This document shows positions 25,957 to 34,613 of a stretch of 43,563 nucleotides of DNA, one piece after another. A model generated the notes under the pieces. That model ran no database searches and was not told the origin of the DNA. It worked only from the letters and a program-made list of their open reading frames with translations. The position numbers and the translations under genes were made by a program. The number at the start of each line of letters is the position of its first letter. The first letter of the stretch is position 1. The stretch lies in NCBI RefSeq assembly GCF_004307995.1, contig NZ_SIRE01000047.1, positions 1-43,563 of the forward strand, given 5' to 3'. The stretch is from Paenibacillus thalictri (lineage in GTDB: Bacteria > Bacillota > Bacilli > Paenibacillales > NBRC-103111).

Positions 25957-28077
25957 ATGAGAAAAATAACCTCCAGGTCGCTGGCATCACTTACGATCGC
26001 CGGAATGATGCTGATGACGTTAGGCTCAGCGGGTTACGCGGCAGAAACGGCTGACAGCGCCAAATCGTCGGAAGCCTCTCCATACATTAAAAATATCGAC
26101 GTCAACTCATTTAAGCCATTAAAACCCGCAGATGCCGTTAAAGGTATGGCACCGGGCTGGAATTTGGGAAATACGATGGATGCGACCGGCGGAGAGGGCT
26201 CCTGGAACAACCCACCCGTGGAGGAATCAACCTTTGACGATATCGTCAAAGCCGGGTTCAAAAGCGTCAGAATACCGATAACCTGGGATGTGTATATAGG
26301 ACCGGGACCCGATTACAAAATCGACCATGACTGGATGAACCGGGTGGAGCAGGTGATCGATTGGGCTTTGAAAAGAGATCTGTATGTCATGATTAACGTC
26401 CATCACGACAACTATATATGGGCTACTCAGATGGCAGTTGACCCGACAACGGGGAAATTTACCGATAACTTCAACAACAACATGGACAAATTGGAAAAGG
26501 TTTGGGCTCAAATCGCCCAGCGCTTTAATTACAAAAGCGAAAAGCTGATGTTTGAGGTGCTTAACGAGCCGGATAAAGGAGACCTTCAAGATAAGAACGA
26601 TACTCCTGCCGATCCGGACGATCCGGGGAGGAAGAATCATTTGACTAAAGATGAAGTCAATGTGATGAACTTCCGAATGCTCAAGGCCATTCGCAATTCA
26701 GGCGTTCATAATGACAAACGACTTGTCGTTATTGGAGCCGAAGGGGACAACAGCGAAGATGCCGTCGATCATCTGATTATGCCTCAGGACAGATATGTGC
26801 TGGCCACGTTTCACTACTATACCCCTTGGGATTTTGTCAGCAACTGGTGGGGGCGCACGACATGGGGTTCCGATGCCGACAAGCAGGAAATGGATAAATA
26901 TTTCCGGCCGGTATACGACAAATTCGTGCGGAACGGAGTACCCGTCATTGTTGGCGAATTCGGTACGGTCGGCAAGGTGTACGAGCATTCCAAGGAGTAT
27001 TATTACGATTACATGATGCAACTGTCGTATAAATACGGCTTTGCTCCGATTTACTGGGACAACGGCAACGATAATCTGGACCGAAAAAACCATACCTGGC
27101 GATTCGAAAAGGCGATGCAAACGATTGTCACAGGCGCTCAAGGCATCCGCAACTCATTTGTTTTCCCGGGAGAGGCTTATATTCCCGCAGAAAAACCCCT
27201 GGAGAATTATGTTGCCAGATTGGAGCTGAACGGCAATACGCTGGAGGGTATTTACAACGGCTCCAGCCGGCTGTCTGCAGGCGATGACTATACGTGGGAT
27301 GCGGAAAAGTCTGAAATCACGATCAACAAAAGCTTCTTATCGAAAGTGCTCAAGCCGAATGCGACAGGCACCAATGCGGAGCTTGAATTTCAATTTTCCC
27401 GCGGCTTGAAGCAAACGCTTCCGCTCATCCAATATGTGCAGCCGAAATTTTCAACTACAGAGGTTACAGCGGCCGGCGCGGCGGACGATGTGAAAATTCC
27501 GATTGACTTTAACGGCACGATGCTGGCTACAGTGAAGGCCGTTACTTCTAGCGGCGCACCGATCAAGGAGGATTGGGCCAAAGGCTACCTTCGCTTCGGC
27601 GATGACTTTGATTCGGATGGACAAAATGTCATTCTGAAAAGCGGGCTTTTGAAAAATTTAAACCTGGGTTCAGAGATGAAGGTGACCTTCGAGTTTTTCC
27701 CGAAAGGCGTCAGTCAGGACGTAAATGTGAAGATGGCGGAAGGGCCCAAGCATCCGGATTTTAAAAATAAGGTGGTTATTAAGCCGAAGGAAGCGGTTGT
27801 CGGGCAGGAGGTAGAAATCATTGGAAAAATTACCAGCGTCGACGGCGCGAATATTTCCAATGCGGTTGTCAATATTGAAATTCATCATAACGGACAAAAG
27901 GTGGATCAGAAAGTGTTTAACGGCGAGATGGTGAAAGAAAACGATACGTTGTCGGTAATCCACACGTTTATACCGAAGGAAAGCGGCAAATATACGGTGA
28001 AGTTCGCCCTCTTTACGAAAGACTGGAAGGAAGGTATCTTCTGGAACGATAGCGCAGGGACTTTTACCGTGAAATAA
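25957..28077 (+). CDS. Secreted GH5 endoglucanase/xyloglucanase with CBM_X2 and CBM46
   Basis: This 706-residue extracellular enzyme attacks beta-1,4-glucan backbones. The signal peptide (about 1-28) precedes a GH5 catalytic domain (about 45-400) with the subfamily-4-like start APGWNLGNTMDA, acid/base E204 in LNEP and nucleophile E334 in VGEFGT. Next come a CBM_X2-type Ig module (about 415-495, LELNGNTLEGIYNGSS), a CBM46-type module (about 498-592) and an extra C-terminal Ig-like domain (about 600-706). The order GH5_4-CBM_X2-CBM46 is known from Bacillus Cel5B enzymes, where CBM46 helps with mixed-linkage glucan and xyloglucan. ATG 25957 follows AAGGAG at 25942-25947. It has no SLH domain, unlike the scaffold upstream. 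It probably forms one operon with the scaffold and the GH3 gene. Confidence 0.92.
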   Translation: MRKITSRSLASLTIAGMMLMTLGSAGYAAETADSAKSSEASPYIKNIDVNSFKPLKPADAVKGMAPGWNLGNTMDATGGEGSWNNPPVEESTFDDIVKAGFKSVRIPITWDVYIGPGPDYKIDHDWMNRVEQVIDWALKRDLYVMINVHHDNYIWATQMAVDPTTGKFTDNFNNNMDKLEKVWAQIAQRFNYKSEKLMFEVLNEPDKGDLQDKNDTPADPDDPGRKNHLTKDEVNVMNFRMLKAIRNSGVHNDKRLVVIGAEGDNSEDAVDHLIMPQDRYVLATFHYYTPWDFVSNWWGRTTWGSDADKQEMDKYFRPVYDKFVRNGVPVIVGEFGTVGKVYEHSKEYYYDYMMQLSYKYGFAPIYWDNGNDNLDRKNHTWRFEKAMQTIVTGAQGIRNSFVFPGEAYIPAEKPLENYVARLELNGNTLEGIYNGSSRLSAGDDYTWDAEKSEITINKSFLSKVLKPNATGTNAELEFQFSRGLKQTLPLIQYVQPKFSTTEVTAAGAADDVKIPIDFNGTMLATVKAVTSSGAPIKEDWAKGYLRFGDDFDSDGQNVILKSGLLKNLNLGSEMKVTFEFFPKGVSQDVNVKMAEGPKHPDFKNKVVIKPKEAVVGQEVEIIGKITSVDGANISNAVVNIEIHHNGQKVDQKVFNGEMVKENDTLSVIHTFIPKESGKYTVKFALFTKDWKEGIFWNDSAGTFTVK

Positions 28078-28129
28078 CATTGAATGAAGACAAAGGAGTC
28101 ATGGATTGGCCAAGAGGAGACAATACAAG

Positions 28130-30988
28130 ATGATGGAGAATACATTGAAGTACCCATTCCGCGATCCCGATTTGCCGCTGGAGGAGCGGGTTCGCGATCT
28201 GGTTTCGCGATTAACGCCGGAGGAGAAAATCCAGCTAATGTGCCAATATCAAGAGGAAATACCCAGACTGGGCATTCCGAAATATAAACACGGCACGGAA
28301 GGGGCCCACGGGGTGGCGTGGCTCGGCGAGGCGACCGTATTTCCGCAAAACATCGGTCTTTCATGCACATGGAACCCGGAGCTGATGGGCAACATCGGCG
28401 CGGTCATCGGGGATGAGGCGAGAGTGTATTACCAGAAGGACCCCGCGCTCAACGGGCTCACGATTTGGGCGCCAACGGTCGATATGGAGCGGGATCCGCG
28501 CTGGGGGCGCACGGAGGAAGCGTACGGCGAGGACCCTTATTTGACAGGGCGGCTCAGTACGGCACTGGTGAAGGGAATGCAAGGGGCAGACTCGTTTTAT
28601 TTAAAAACGGCCGCAACGCTCAAGCATTTCCTTGGCAACAATAATGAAGTCGACCGGGGCCAGTGCTCGGCGAGCATTGACCCGCGCAATATGCGGGAAT
28701 ATTATTTAAAAGCGTTTGAGCCTGCCTTCTGCGAAGGCCGCGCCCAATCGATGATGACCGCCTACAATTCGGTAAACGGCACGCCGTGCAACTTGAACCC
28801 GGATATCAGTCAGGTCGTGAAAGAAGAGTGGGGGATGGACGGCTTTGTCGTCAGCGACGCAGGGGATGTGCTAGGGACCGTTAAAGATCATCGGTATGTC
28901 CATTCTTATGCCGAAGCCGTCGCCAAGTCGATCCGAAGCGGCATCGACAGCATTACGGACGAACAGGCTATCTCGTTGCGTGCGCTGCACGACGCGCTGG
29001 AGCAAGGCATGCTTGAGGAGGCGGACTTAGACAAAGCGCTGCACAATACATTCCGGGTACGCATCCGGCTTGGAGAGTTTGACGGGCAGCGCAATCCGTA
29101 TGCGAATATACCGGAAACAAAGCTGTGCTCGGCTGAGCATGCGTCCGTAGCGCTCCAAGCGGCGCGGGAATCGGTCGTGCTGCTGAAAAATGATGGCGCT
29201 TTGCCCTTGCATAAGGAGCAGCTTGGCAAGGTAGCCGTGCTGGGGCCGCTTGCCTCAAGCGTTTACACGGATTGGTACAGCGGCACGCCGCCTTATCATA
29301 TTTCGCCGTTGCAAGGGCTGCGGGATAAGCTGGGCAGCGGCAAGGTTGCTTATCGCGACGGAGCGGACCGCATCCGGCTTCGCAGCGCTGCTACCGGCTT
29401 ATATGTCGCGATCAACCGGGAAAAGGGCGGTCAATTGGAGGCCGCTGTCGCAGATCCCAATGCGGCGGAAATATTTGCGCATACTGACTGGGGCTGGGGA
29501 AGCACAACCTTAAAAGCGGTAAGCAACGAGCGATTCGTTACAGAAACAGACAACGTATTATTTGCTTCTGCGGCGGAAGCACGCGGCTGGTTTGTTAAAG
29601 AATCCTTTAGCGTGAATACGTTCTCAGACGGTACGGTTGCTCTGAAGTCGTGGAATGGACGGCTCATTGCGGTCGATGCGCACTCCAGGCTGATCGTCCG
29701 GGAGGAGCATTCATTTGAGTCTGAAGGGGACGACCTGTTTATTATCGAGGTCGCTGAGTACGGACTTCATCAAGCGGTCGAAGCGGCGGGAGGCTCCGAT
29801 GCGGCCATCGTGTTTGTCGGGAATTGTCCATTCATTAACGGCAAAGAATGCGTCGATCGCCAAGATATCGTTCTCCCTCCGGAGCAGGAGGCGCTTGTGC
29901 GCGCCGTTGTCAGAGCAAATGCCAATACAATCGTTGTAATTGTAGGCAGCTATCCATTTGCCGTAACATGGCCGGACGAGTATGCCCCCGCGATCGTATA
30001 CACATCGCATGGCGGCCAGGAACTGGGAAGGGCGATCTCGGACGTTCTGCTGGGAGACTACAACCCTGCAGGCCGATTGAGTATGACTTGGTACCGGTCC
30101 GTCGACCAACTGCCTGACTTTATGGATTACGACATCATAAAGAGTGGACGAACGTATCAATATTTTGAGGGCAGAGCGCTTTATCCGTTCGGTCACGGCT
30201 TGAGTTATACGCAATTTTCGTATACCGATCTGAAAGTAAATCACGACCGGACCGATTTGCGAGGCCAGCTGCTCATTTCTGTGAACGTTGAAAATACGGG
30301 CAGCCGCGCCGGTGAAGAAGTGGTTCAACTATATGTGCGAGCGAACCGCTCCAGAGTGAAGAGGCCGCTCAAAAAGCTTATAGGTTTTCGCCGCATCCCG
30401 CTGTCTGCCGGACAAAAGGAAACCGTGACCTTCCGGCTGCCGGTAGAAGATCTGGCTTTCTGGGATGTGACGCGTGAGAAATATTGCGTGGAAGACGGCT
30501 TGTACACCATTATGGTCGGCGGCTCATCAGAAGCGATAGCCGGTGAGACGGTCGTCAAGGTGGATGGCGAGACCATTCCGCCAAGAAGGTTAGCCGAGCC
30601 TGTAAGAGCCGTGTTGTATGACGATTACGAGAAGATCAGGATAGATGAATGCAATGAAGGCGGCAACTGTGTATACAGCGAGAGCGGTAAGGGGTGGATT
30701 GCTTTTCGAAATGTGGAATTTGCTGAATTTGCCGAAAAAGCGGCGGCGTTTACGGCCAGAGTCGCCAATCCCGGACCTGAAGCGGCAATCGAAATCCGGC
30801 TGGATACGCCGGATGGACCGCTGCTTGGGACATGCCAAGTCCCTCCGACCGGAGGCACACAGGCGTGGACTACCGTAACTTGCGATGTCGGTGTTTTATC
30901 CGGTTATTTGAATGTCGTGTTTGTATTGCTAGGCGAGCTGAGGCTGAAGACGGTTCGCATACTTGAATCAGTGCTTTTAAATAAATAA
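28130..30988 (+). CDS. GH3 beta-glucosidase/beta-xylosidase with fascin-like insert and CBM6-like tail
   Basis: This 952-residue enzyme has no signal peptide and should trim imported oligosaccharides from the non-reducing end. The GH3 N-domain (about 1-330) holds GATVFPQNIGLSCTWNPEL, MERDPRWGRTEEAYGEDPYLTG (split here for readability around residue 120-142) and the expected nucleophile D243 in FVVSDAGDV. The second GH3 domain starts near 355, is interrupted at about 413-540 by a beta-trefoil/fascin-like stretch, and resumes with VFVGNCPFINGKECVDR. An FnIII-like domain and a CBM6-like domain (about 815-952) follow. ATG 28130 follows AGGAGA; TTG 28106 after AAAGGAG is an alternative adding eight residues. 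Glucosidase versus xylosidase cannot be settled by eye. Confidence 0.88.
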   Translation: MMENTLKYPFRDPDLPLEERVRDLVSRLTPEEKIQLMCQYQEEIPRLGIPKYKHGTEGAHGVAWLGEATVFPQNIGLSCTWNPELMGNIGAVIGDEARVYYQKDPALNGLTIWAPTVDMERDPRWGRTEEAYGEDPYLTGRLSTALVKGMQGADSFYLKTAATLKHFLGNNNEVDRGQCSASIDPRNMREYYLKAFEPAFCEGRAQSMMTAYNSVNGTPCNLNPDISQVVKEEWGMDGFVVSDAGDVLGTVKDHRYVHSYAEAVAKSIRSGIDSITDEQAISLRALHDALEQGMLEEADLDKALHNTFRVRIRLGEFDGQRNPYANIPETKLCSAEHASVALQAARESVVLLKNDGALPLHKEQLGKVAVLGPLASSVYTDWYSGTPPYHISPLQGLRDKLGSGKVAYRDGADRIRLRSAATGLYVAINREKGGQLEAAVADPNAAEIFAHTDWGWGSTTLKAVSNERFVTETDNVLFASAAEARGWFVKESFSVNTFSDGTVALKSWNGRLIAVDAHSRLIVREEHSFESEGDDLFIIEVAEYGLHQAVEAAGGSDAAIVFVGNCPFINGKECVDRQDIVLPPEQEALVRAVVRANANTIVVIVGSYPFAVTWPDEYAPAIVYTSHGGQELGRAISDVLLGDYNPAGRLSMTWYRSVDQLPDFMDYDIIKSGRTYQYFEGRALYPFGHGLSYTQFSYTDLKVNHDRTDLRGQLLISVNVENTGSRAGEEVVQLYVRANRSRVKRPLKKLIGFRRIPLSAGQKETVTFRLPVEDLAFWDVTREKYCVEDGLYTIMVGGSSEAIAGETVVKVDGETIPPRRLAEPVRAVLYDDYEKIRIDECNEGGNCVYSESGKGWIAFRNVEFAEFAEKAAAFTARVANPGPEAAIEIRLDTPDGPLLGTCQVPPTGGTQAWTTVTCDVGVLSGYLNVVFVLLGELRLKTVRILESVLLNK

Positions 30989-31005
30989 AAGCTGCAAGAC
31001 CATTG

Positions 31006-31057
31006 AACTGTGCCTTTATTGTTAGACACCATCTAACAATGAAAGTGCAGTTTTTTT
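31006..31057 (+). terminator. Long hairpin plus T-run ending the GH3 operon
   Basis: A perfect 9-bp stem, ATTGTTAGA (31018-31026) with TCTAACAAT (31032-31040), and outer interrupted pairings (CTTT with AAAG, GC with GC) lead directly into seven T residues at 31051-31057. This is a good rho-independent terminator shape. The same bases may also be the left end of an IS3-type remnant, whose gene start follows the T-run. Confidence 0.6.
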
Positions 31058-31246
31058 ATGGCTAAATTAACGGCACAAGAAAAAATACAATCGGTTAAGA
31101 AGTGCCTTGAAGGAAAGGAAGGACAACGATCCGTAGCGAGGAATTTCGGCGTCACATTGGGAATATTTCCTGTCCGCGAAGCAACTGCGATCTCCAATTT
31201 TACAAAAGCAGCCAGGAAAATACCGTTCCATCTCTTTAATTTATGA
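31020..31246 (+). pseudogene. Remnant of an IS3-family transposase orfA
   Basis: The frame from ATG 31058 gives 62 residues. The first 33 (MAKLTAQEKIQSVKKCLEG... through SVARNFGV) look like the helix-turn-helix N-terminus of IS3/IS150-type OrfA proteins. After FGV the sequence stops resembling that family and the frame ends at 31246, far short of a full orfA, and no orfB follows. There is no ribosome binding site; a T-run precedes the ATG. The left limit near 31020 (TGTTAGACACC) is a guess at the element's end. It is a decayed insertion rather than a working gene. Confidence 0.6.
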
Positions 31247-31311
31247 TACAATATGTGCATGAAAGTACGCAGAGGCCAACCACTGAAATCATTTTTTTGT
31301 AATCGGTTACA
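31247..31311 (+). promoter_or_regulatory. UxaA-like gene promoter with a perfect cre match
   Basis: TACAAT at 31247-31252 is a plausible -10 box; the -35 is weak. TGTAATCGGTTACA at 31298-31311 fits all 10 defined positions of the CcpA consensus and has perfect 5-bp arms TGTAA/TTACA. It lies in the leader, about 50 bases before the start codon. A GntR-type uronate regulator could also use such a palindrome. The CATGA element of the glycan locus is absent here. Confidence 0.55.
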
Positions 31312-31360
31312 GCTATTTTAAAGATTCAAGCCTATTTTAAACAAAAGGAGTTGGAAAGTG

Positions 31361-34066
31361 ATGAGCGCAACTTTCCGCTTTGGCGAAGTCGGCAGACTTC
31401 CTTTGCCCGGCGACAATGTCGCTATCGCCATCCGCCAGCTGGACGCGGGTACAGTCATTGATTATGAAGATCAGCTATTGACATTGGATCATACCGTAAT
31501 GGAAGGGCATCGTTTTGCAGTGAAGGAGATTGCGCCCGGCGAAGCGCTGCTCTCGTGGGAATTGCCCTTTGGTGTAGCGTTGCAGCCGATTCAGCCCGGC
31601 AGTTATGTGATCAACAAAGCTGTGCTTGAAGCGTTAAGTGTACGTTCGCTCAAATTTGCGCTGCCGGCAGCGCCTAATTTTGCCGATCAGCTTCAGCCGT
31701 ACGTGCTCGACGAGGCGAATTTTCAACCCGCTCCCGTTATGCCTGCTTACGAGGATACGCGTACTTTTATGGGGTACCGGCGCTGTCCAGCCCGCGGCGT
31801 AGGCACGCGCAACATGATTGTTCTGCTGGGTACCACCTCCCGCACGGGCAGCTACGTTAAACAGCTTGCGGCCAGACTGCAAGGTGATCTGGAGAGCTAC
31901 CCTCATGTAGAAGGCATCGTTCCTGCGGCTCATACCGAAGGCGGAACGGAACAGCTGAACAATCTCGACCTTTTGCTGCGCACCTTGGCCGGATTTATCG
32001 TCAATCCGAACGTTGGAGCGGTGCTGATCGTAGATTATGGCATCGAAGCCGTGACCAACCGGATGGTAGAAGACTATATGCGCGAGCACAATTACCCGAT
32101 CGATGACGTGATCCATCGGTTTTTGACCGTTGACGGCGGTTTTCATGACAATCTGGCTGCCGGGGAAGCGATCGTGCGTGCCTGGCTGCAGGCGGTCAAC
32201 GCGATGGAGCGGACTCCCGAATCGATTAGCCATTTAAAAATCGGCCTGCAATGTGGCGGTTCGGACGCCTTCTCCGGCATTTCCGCCAATCCGCTGCTGG
32301 GGTGGATCTCTCAGGAACTGATCCGTTACGGCGGGGCGGCCAGTCTGGCTGAAACCGATGAGCTGATCGGTGCGGAACCTTATGTGCTGCAAAAGGTGCG
32401 GGATGTGGAAACGGCTCGCAAATTTTTGCAGCTGGTCGAGCGGTTTAAGGAACGCACCTCCTGGCACGGCGCCAATGCGGAAGGAAACCCTTCCGGCGGC
32501 AATAAGTACCGCGGTCTGTATAACATTTATTTGAAATCCATTGGAGCCGCCCGCAAGAAGGATCCGGTGACCCGCCTAGACTATGCAATTGAATACGGTG
32601 AGTTGATGCCGGACTCTGGTTACTACTTTATGGATAGTCCCGGCAATGATCTGGAGAGTATCGCCGGGCAAGTAGCCTCGGGCTGCAATCTCATTTTCTT
32701 TACGACGGGCAACGGCTCGATAACGAACTTCCCGTTTGTGCCTACAATCAAGGTTGTGACAACAACGCAGCGCTTCCAGCTGCTTTCGAACGATATGGAC
32801 ATCAACGCCGGTCAATACTTAGAGGGCGTGTCCATGGACGAGCTGGGCAAGGATGCTTTCGAGTATTTCTTGCAGATTGCCTCCGGCCAGCTTAGTGTGG
32901 GCGAGAAGGCAGGACATTCGCAGGTGCAAATTTGGCGCAATTGGCAGCAAACGGACGCAAGCCGCTTGGAGGAGCTGCTTCATGTGGTTTTGCCGGGAGG
33001 AGAGCCGATTCCGGTTCAAACGGATGAAGCGGCTGCCACCAATCCGATTCGCTTCACATTTTATCGTGATCGTGATCACCTGGCCAGCGACCAGATCGGA
33101 CTGCTTCTGCCAACGAGCCTTTGCGCCGGACAGGTGGCAAATATGATCGCAAGACGGCTGAACAAGCAGGAGCTGGGGCGTACCGAGCAGCTTTCGCGAT
33201 TTGTTGCGCTCGCTCACACGGAAGGCTGCGGCAACTCGGCGGGTCAGCCGGAGGAGCTTTACGCGCGGACGATGATCGGTTATATTACGCATCCGCTGGT
33301 GAAAACTTGCCTGCTGCTGGAGCACGGCTGCGAGAAAACGCATAACGACTTCATGCGGCATCAGATGGACGAAATGGGAGTTGACCCAAGCCGACTCGGC
33401 TTTGCCAGCATTCAGCTTGACGGCGGGATCGACAAGGTCACTCAGAAGGTGGAAGCTTGGTTTGCCGCGCAATTGGCCGCGGCAGGCGCCGCCGCAAAGG
33501 AGACCGCCGGCCTGGAAGCATTGCGTATCGGCATTTTGAGCGACGGTCCTGTTGCAGATGAGGCGGGCGAACAGCTGGCGGTGCTGACCAAAATGGTTGT
33601 GGGCGCAGGCGGTACCGTCGTTGTCCCCGAGAACAGCAGCTTGCTTGCGACGCCTGCGTACCGTGGGAATGTGTTGACCACATCGGAATGCAAGCCGTCC
33701 ATCGCTTATGGCGAGCATGCCCGTCAATCGGGCTTTCACATTATGGAGACGCCGACCGAACATTGGGTGGAGACGGTCACAGGTTTGGCCGCTACGGGTG
33801 TAGAGTTGATGATCGCGCTGGTGGGATGCCGCCCGATGCAGACACATCCGTTTGTGCCGATGCTGCAGGTAACGTCGGGGCTGGAGATGCAGCAAACGTA
33901 CGCGGGCGATATGGATTTGCTGCTGGCCGGGGACTCCTCCGTTTGGACGGAGCAAATTTTGGAGAAGTGCAAGATGGTCATCGAGCATAATTATACGCCG
34001 CGGTTGTACCAGCAAGGCAATGTCGACTTTCAATTAACACGTGGTTTGCTGGGCGTTTCGCTGTAG
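31361..34066 (+). CDS. Double-length UxaA/GarD-family dehydratase
   Basis: This 901-residue protein belongs to the altronate/galactarate dehydratase family, iron-dependent enzymes that remove water from sugar acids. Known UxaA proteins are about 500 residues; this one has a SAF domain (about 1-80), a first catalytic-type half (about 130-510) and a second UxaA-like half (about 580-890). The halves are unequal. The first keeps the QCGGSDAFSGISANP motif (C298) but has HTEGGTE (H191) and DYGIE where cysteines are usual. The second keeps HTEGCGNS (H619) and EHGCE but lacks the QCGGSD motif. It starts at ATG 31361 after AAAAGGAG, with GTG 31358 possible. It has its own promoter and terminator. Its substrate is unknown; no other uronate-pathway gene is in the window. 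Confidence 0.82.
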   Translation: MSATFRFGEVGRLPLPGDNVAIAIRQLDAGTVIDYEDQLLTLDHTVMEGHRFAVKEIAPGEALLSWELPFGVALQPIQPGSYVINKAVLEALSVRSLKFALPAAPNFADQLQPYVLDEANFQPAPVMPAYEDTRTFMGYRRCPARGVGTRNMIVLLGTTSRTGSYVKQLAARLQGDLESYPHVEGIVPAAHTEGGTEQLNNLDLLLRTLAGFIVNPNVGAVLIVDYGIEAVTNRMVEDYMREHNYPIDDVIHRFLTVDGGFHDNLAAGEAIVRAWLQAVNAMERTPESISHLKIGLQCGGSDAFSGISANPLLGWISQELIRYGGAASLAETDELIGAEPYVLQKVRDVETARKFLQLVERFKERTSWHGANAEGNPSGGNKYRGLYNIYLKSIGAARKKDPVTRLDYAIEYGELMPDSGYYFMDSPGNDLESIAGQVASGCNLIFFTTGNGSITNFPFVPTIKVVTTTQRFQLLSNDMDINAGQYLEGVSMDELGKDAFEYFLQIASGQLSVGEKAGHSQVQIWRNWQQTDASRLEELLHVVLPGGEPIPVQTDEAAATNPIRFTFYRDRDHLASDQIGLLLPTSLCAGQVANMIARRLNKQELGRTEQLSRFVALAHTEGCGNSAGQPEELYARTMIGYITHPLVKTCLLLEHGCEKTHNDFMRHQMDEMGVDPSRLGFASIQLDGGIDKVTQKVEAWFAAQLAAAGAAAKETAGLEALRIGILSDGPVADEAGEQLAVLTKMVVGAGGTVVVPENSSLLATPAYRGNVLTTSECKPSIAYGEHARQSGFHIMETPTEHWVETVTGLAATGVELMIALVGCRPMQTHPFVPMLQVTSGLEMQQTYAGDMDLLLAGDSSVWTEQILEKCKMVIEHNYTPRLYQQGNVDFQLTRGLLGVSL

Positions 34067-34111
34067 TGTGCCGCGGCGGATTTTTAATTCTAACCACATT
34101 CTGAAACAACA

Positions 34112-34147
34112 AAAACGGAGCCTTGCGAGTTTTGGGGCTCCGTTTTC
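34112..34147 (+). terminator. Terminator after the UxaA-like gene
   Basis: AAAACGGAGCC (34112-34122) pairs perfectly with GGCTCCGTTTT (34136-34146), giving an 11-bp stem with a T-rich 3' arm and an A-rich 5' arm. The A-rich left arm means it could work in both directions. Confidence 0.85.
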
Positions 34148-34202
34148 TAATGGGACAAAGTTGTAGACGGAGAAAATATAATAATAGGCTGGGGAAAAGA
34201 AT

Positions 34203-34613
34203 ATGAAATTTTATATAGCGTCTAGTCTGAAAAATATGAGAAATGTTCGGCAAGTGGCAGAAAGTTTGAAAGCTTGTGGTTTTCAACATACATACGACTG
34301 GACAACGCATTCAAAAGTAGACTCCATCGGAAAACTTCGTGAGATTGGCCAAGAAGAAGTATCCGGGGTGATGAATGCAGATGTTGTAATAATCATGTTT
34401 CCAGCAGGAAAAGGATGCCATGTTGAGTTAGGAATCGCTCTGGGGGCTGGAAAGAAAATATATTTACACTCAACAACCAATGAACTAAACGAACTCGAAA
34501 ACACATGTACTTTTTATCATGTTGATGCAGTCGAACAACGGATGGGCTCAATAGATGACTTAATAAATTCGGTATGCCTCGAATACCTGTATAAATACAA
34601 TGAAAGGATATGA
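34203..34613 (+). CDS. Nucleoside 2-deoxyribosyltransferase-like protein
   Basis: This 136-residue cytoplasmic protein starts MKFYIASSLKN and carries ADVVIIMFPAGKGCHVELGIALGAGKKIYL, the G-x-x-x-E-x-G-x-A layout of the nucleoside 2-deoxyribosyltransferase/DprA-related Rossmann-like family, with the conserved Glu as candidate catalytic residue. GGGGAAAAG precedes the ATG. Its last 14 bases overlap the next gene, a kinase of aminoglycoside-phosphotransferase type, so the two are probably co-expressed. Whether it exchanges bases on deoxynucleosides or has a signalling or salvage role cannot be told from sequence. Confidence 0.75.
   Translation: MKFYIASSLKNMRNVRQVAESLKACGFQHTYDWTTHSKVDSIGKLREIGQEEVSGVMNADVVIIMFPAGKGCHVELGIALGAGKKIYLHSTTNELNELENTCTFYHVDAVEQRMGSIDDLINSVCLEYLYKYNERI

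Noticed and set aside
31197..31252. CATGA element before the UxaA-like gene
   Set aside because: Aligned on its -10 box at 31247, the expected position holds AATTT-type sequence, not CATGA, so the gene is not placed in the glycan regulon.
32819..34033. Long open frame on the minus strand opposite the UxaA-like gene
   Set aside because: It is antisense to clear UxaA motifs, with no ribosome binding site and low-complexity His/Arg/Gln-rich product.
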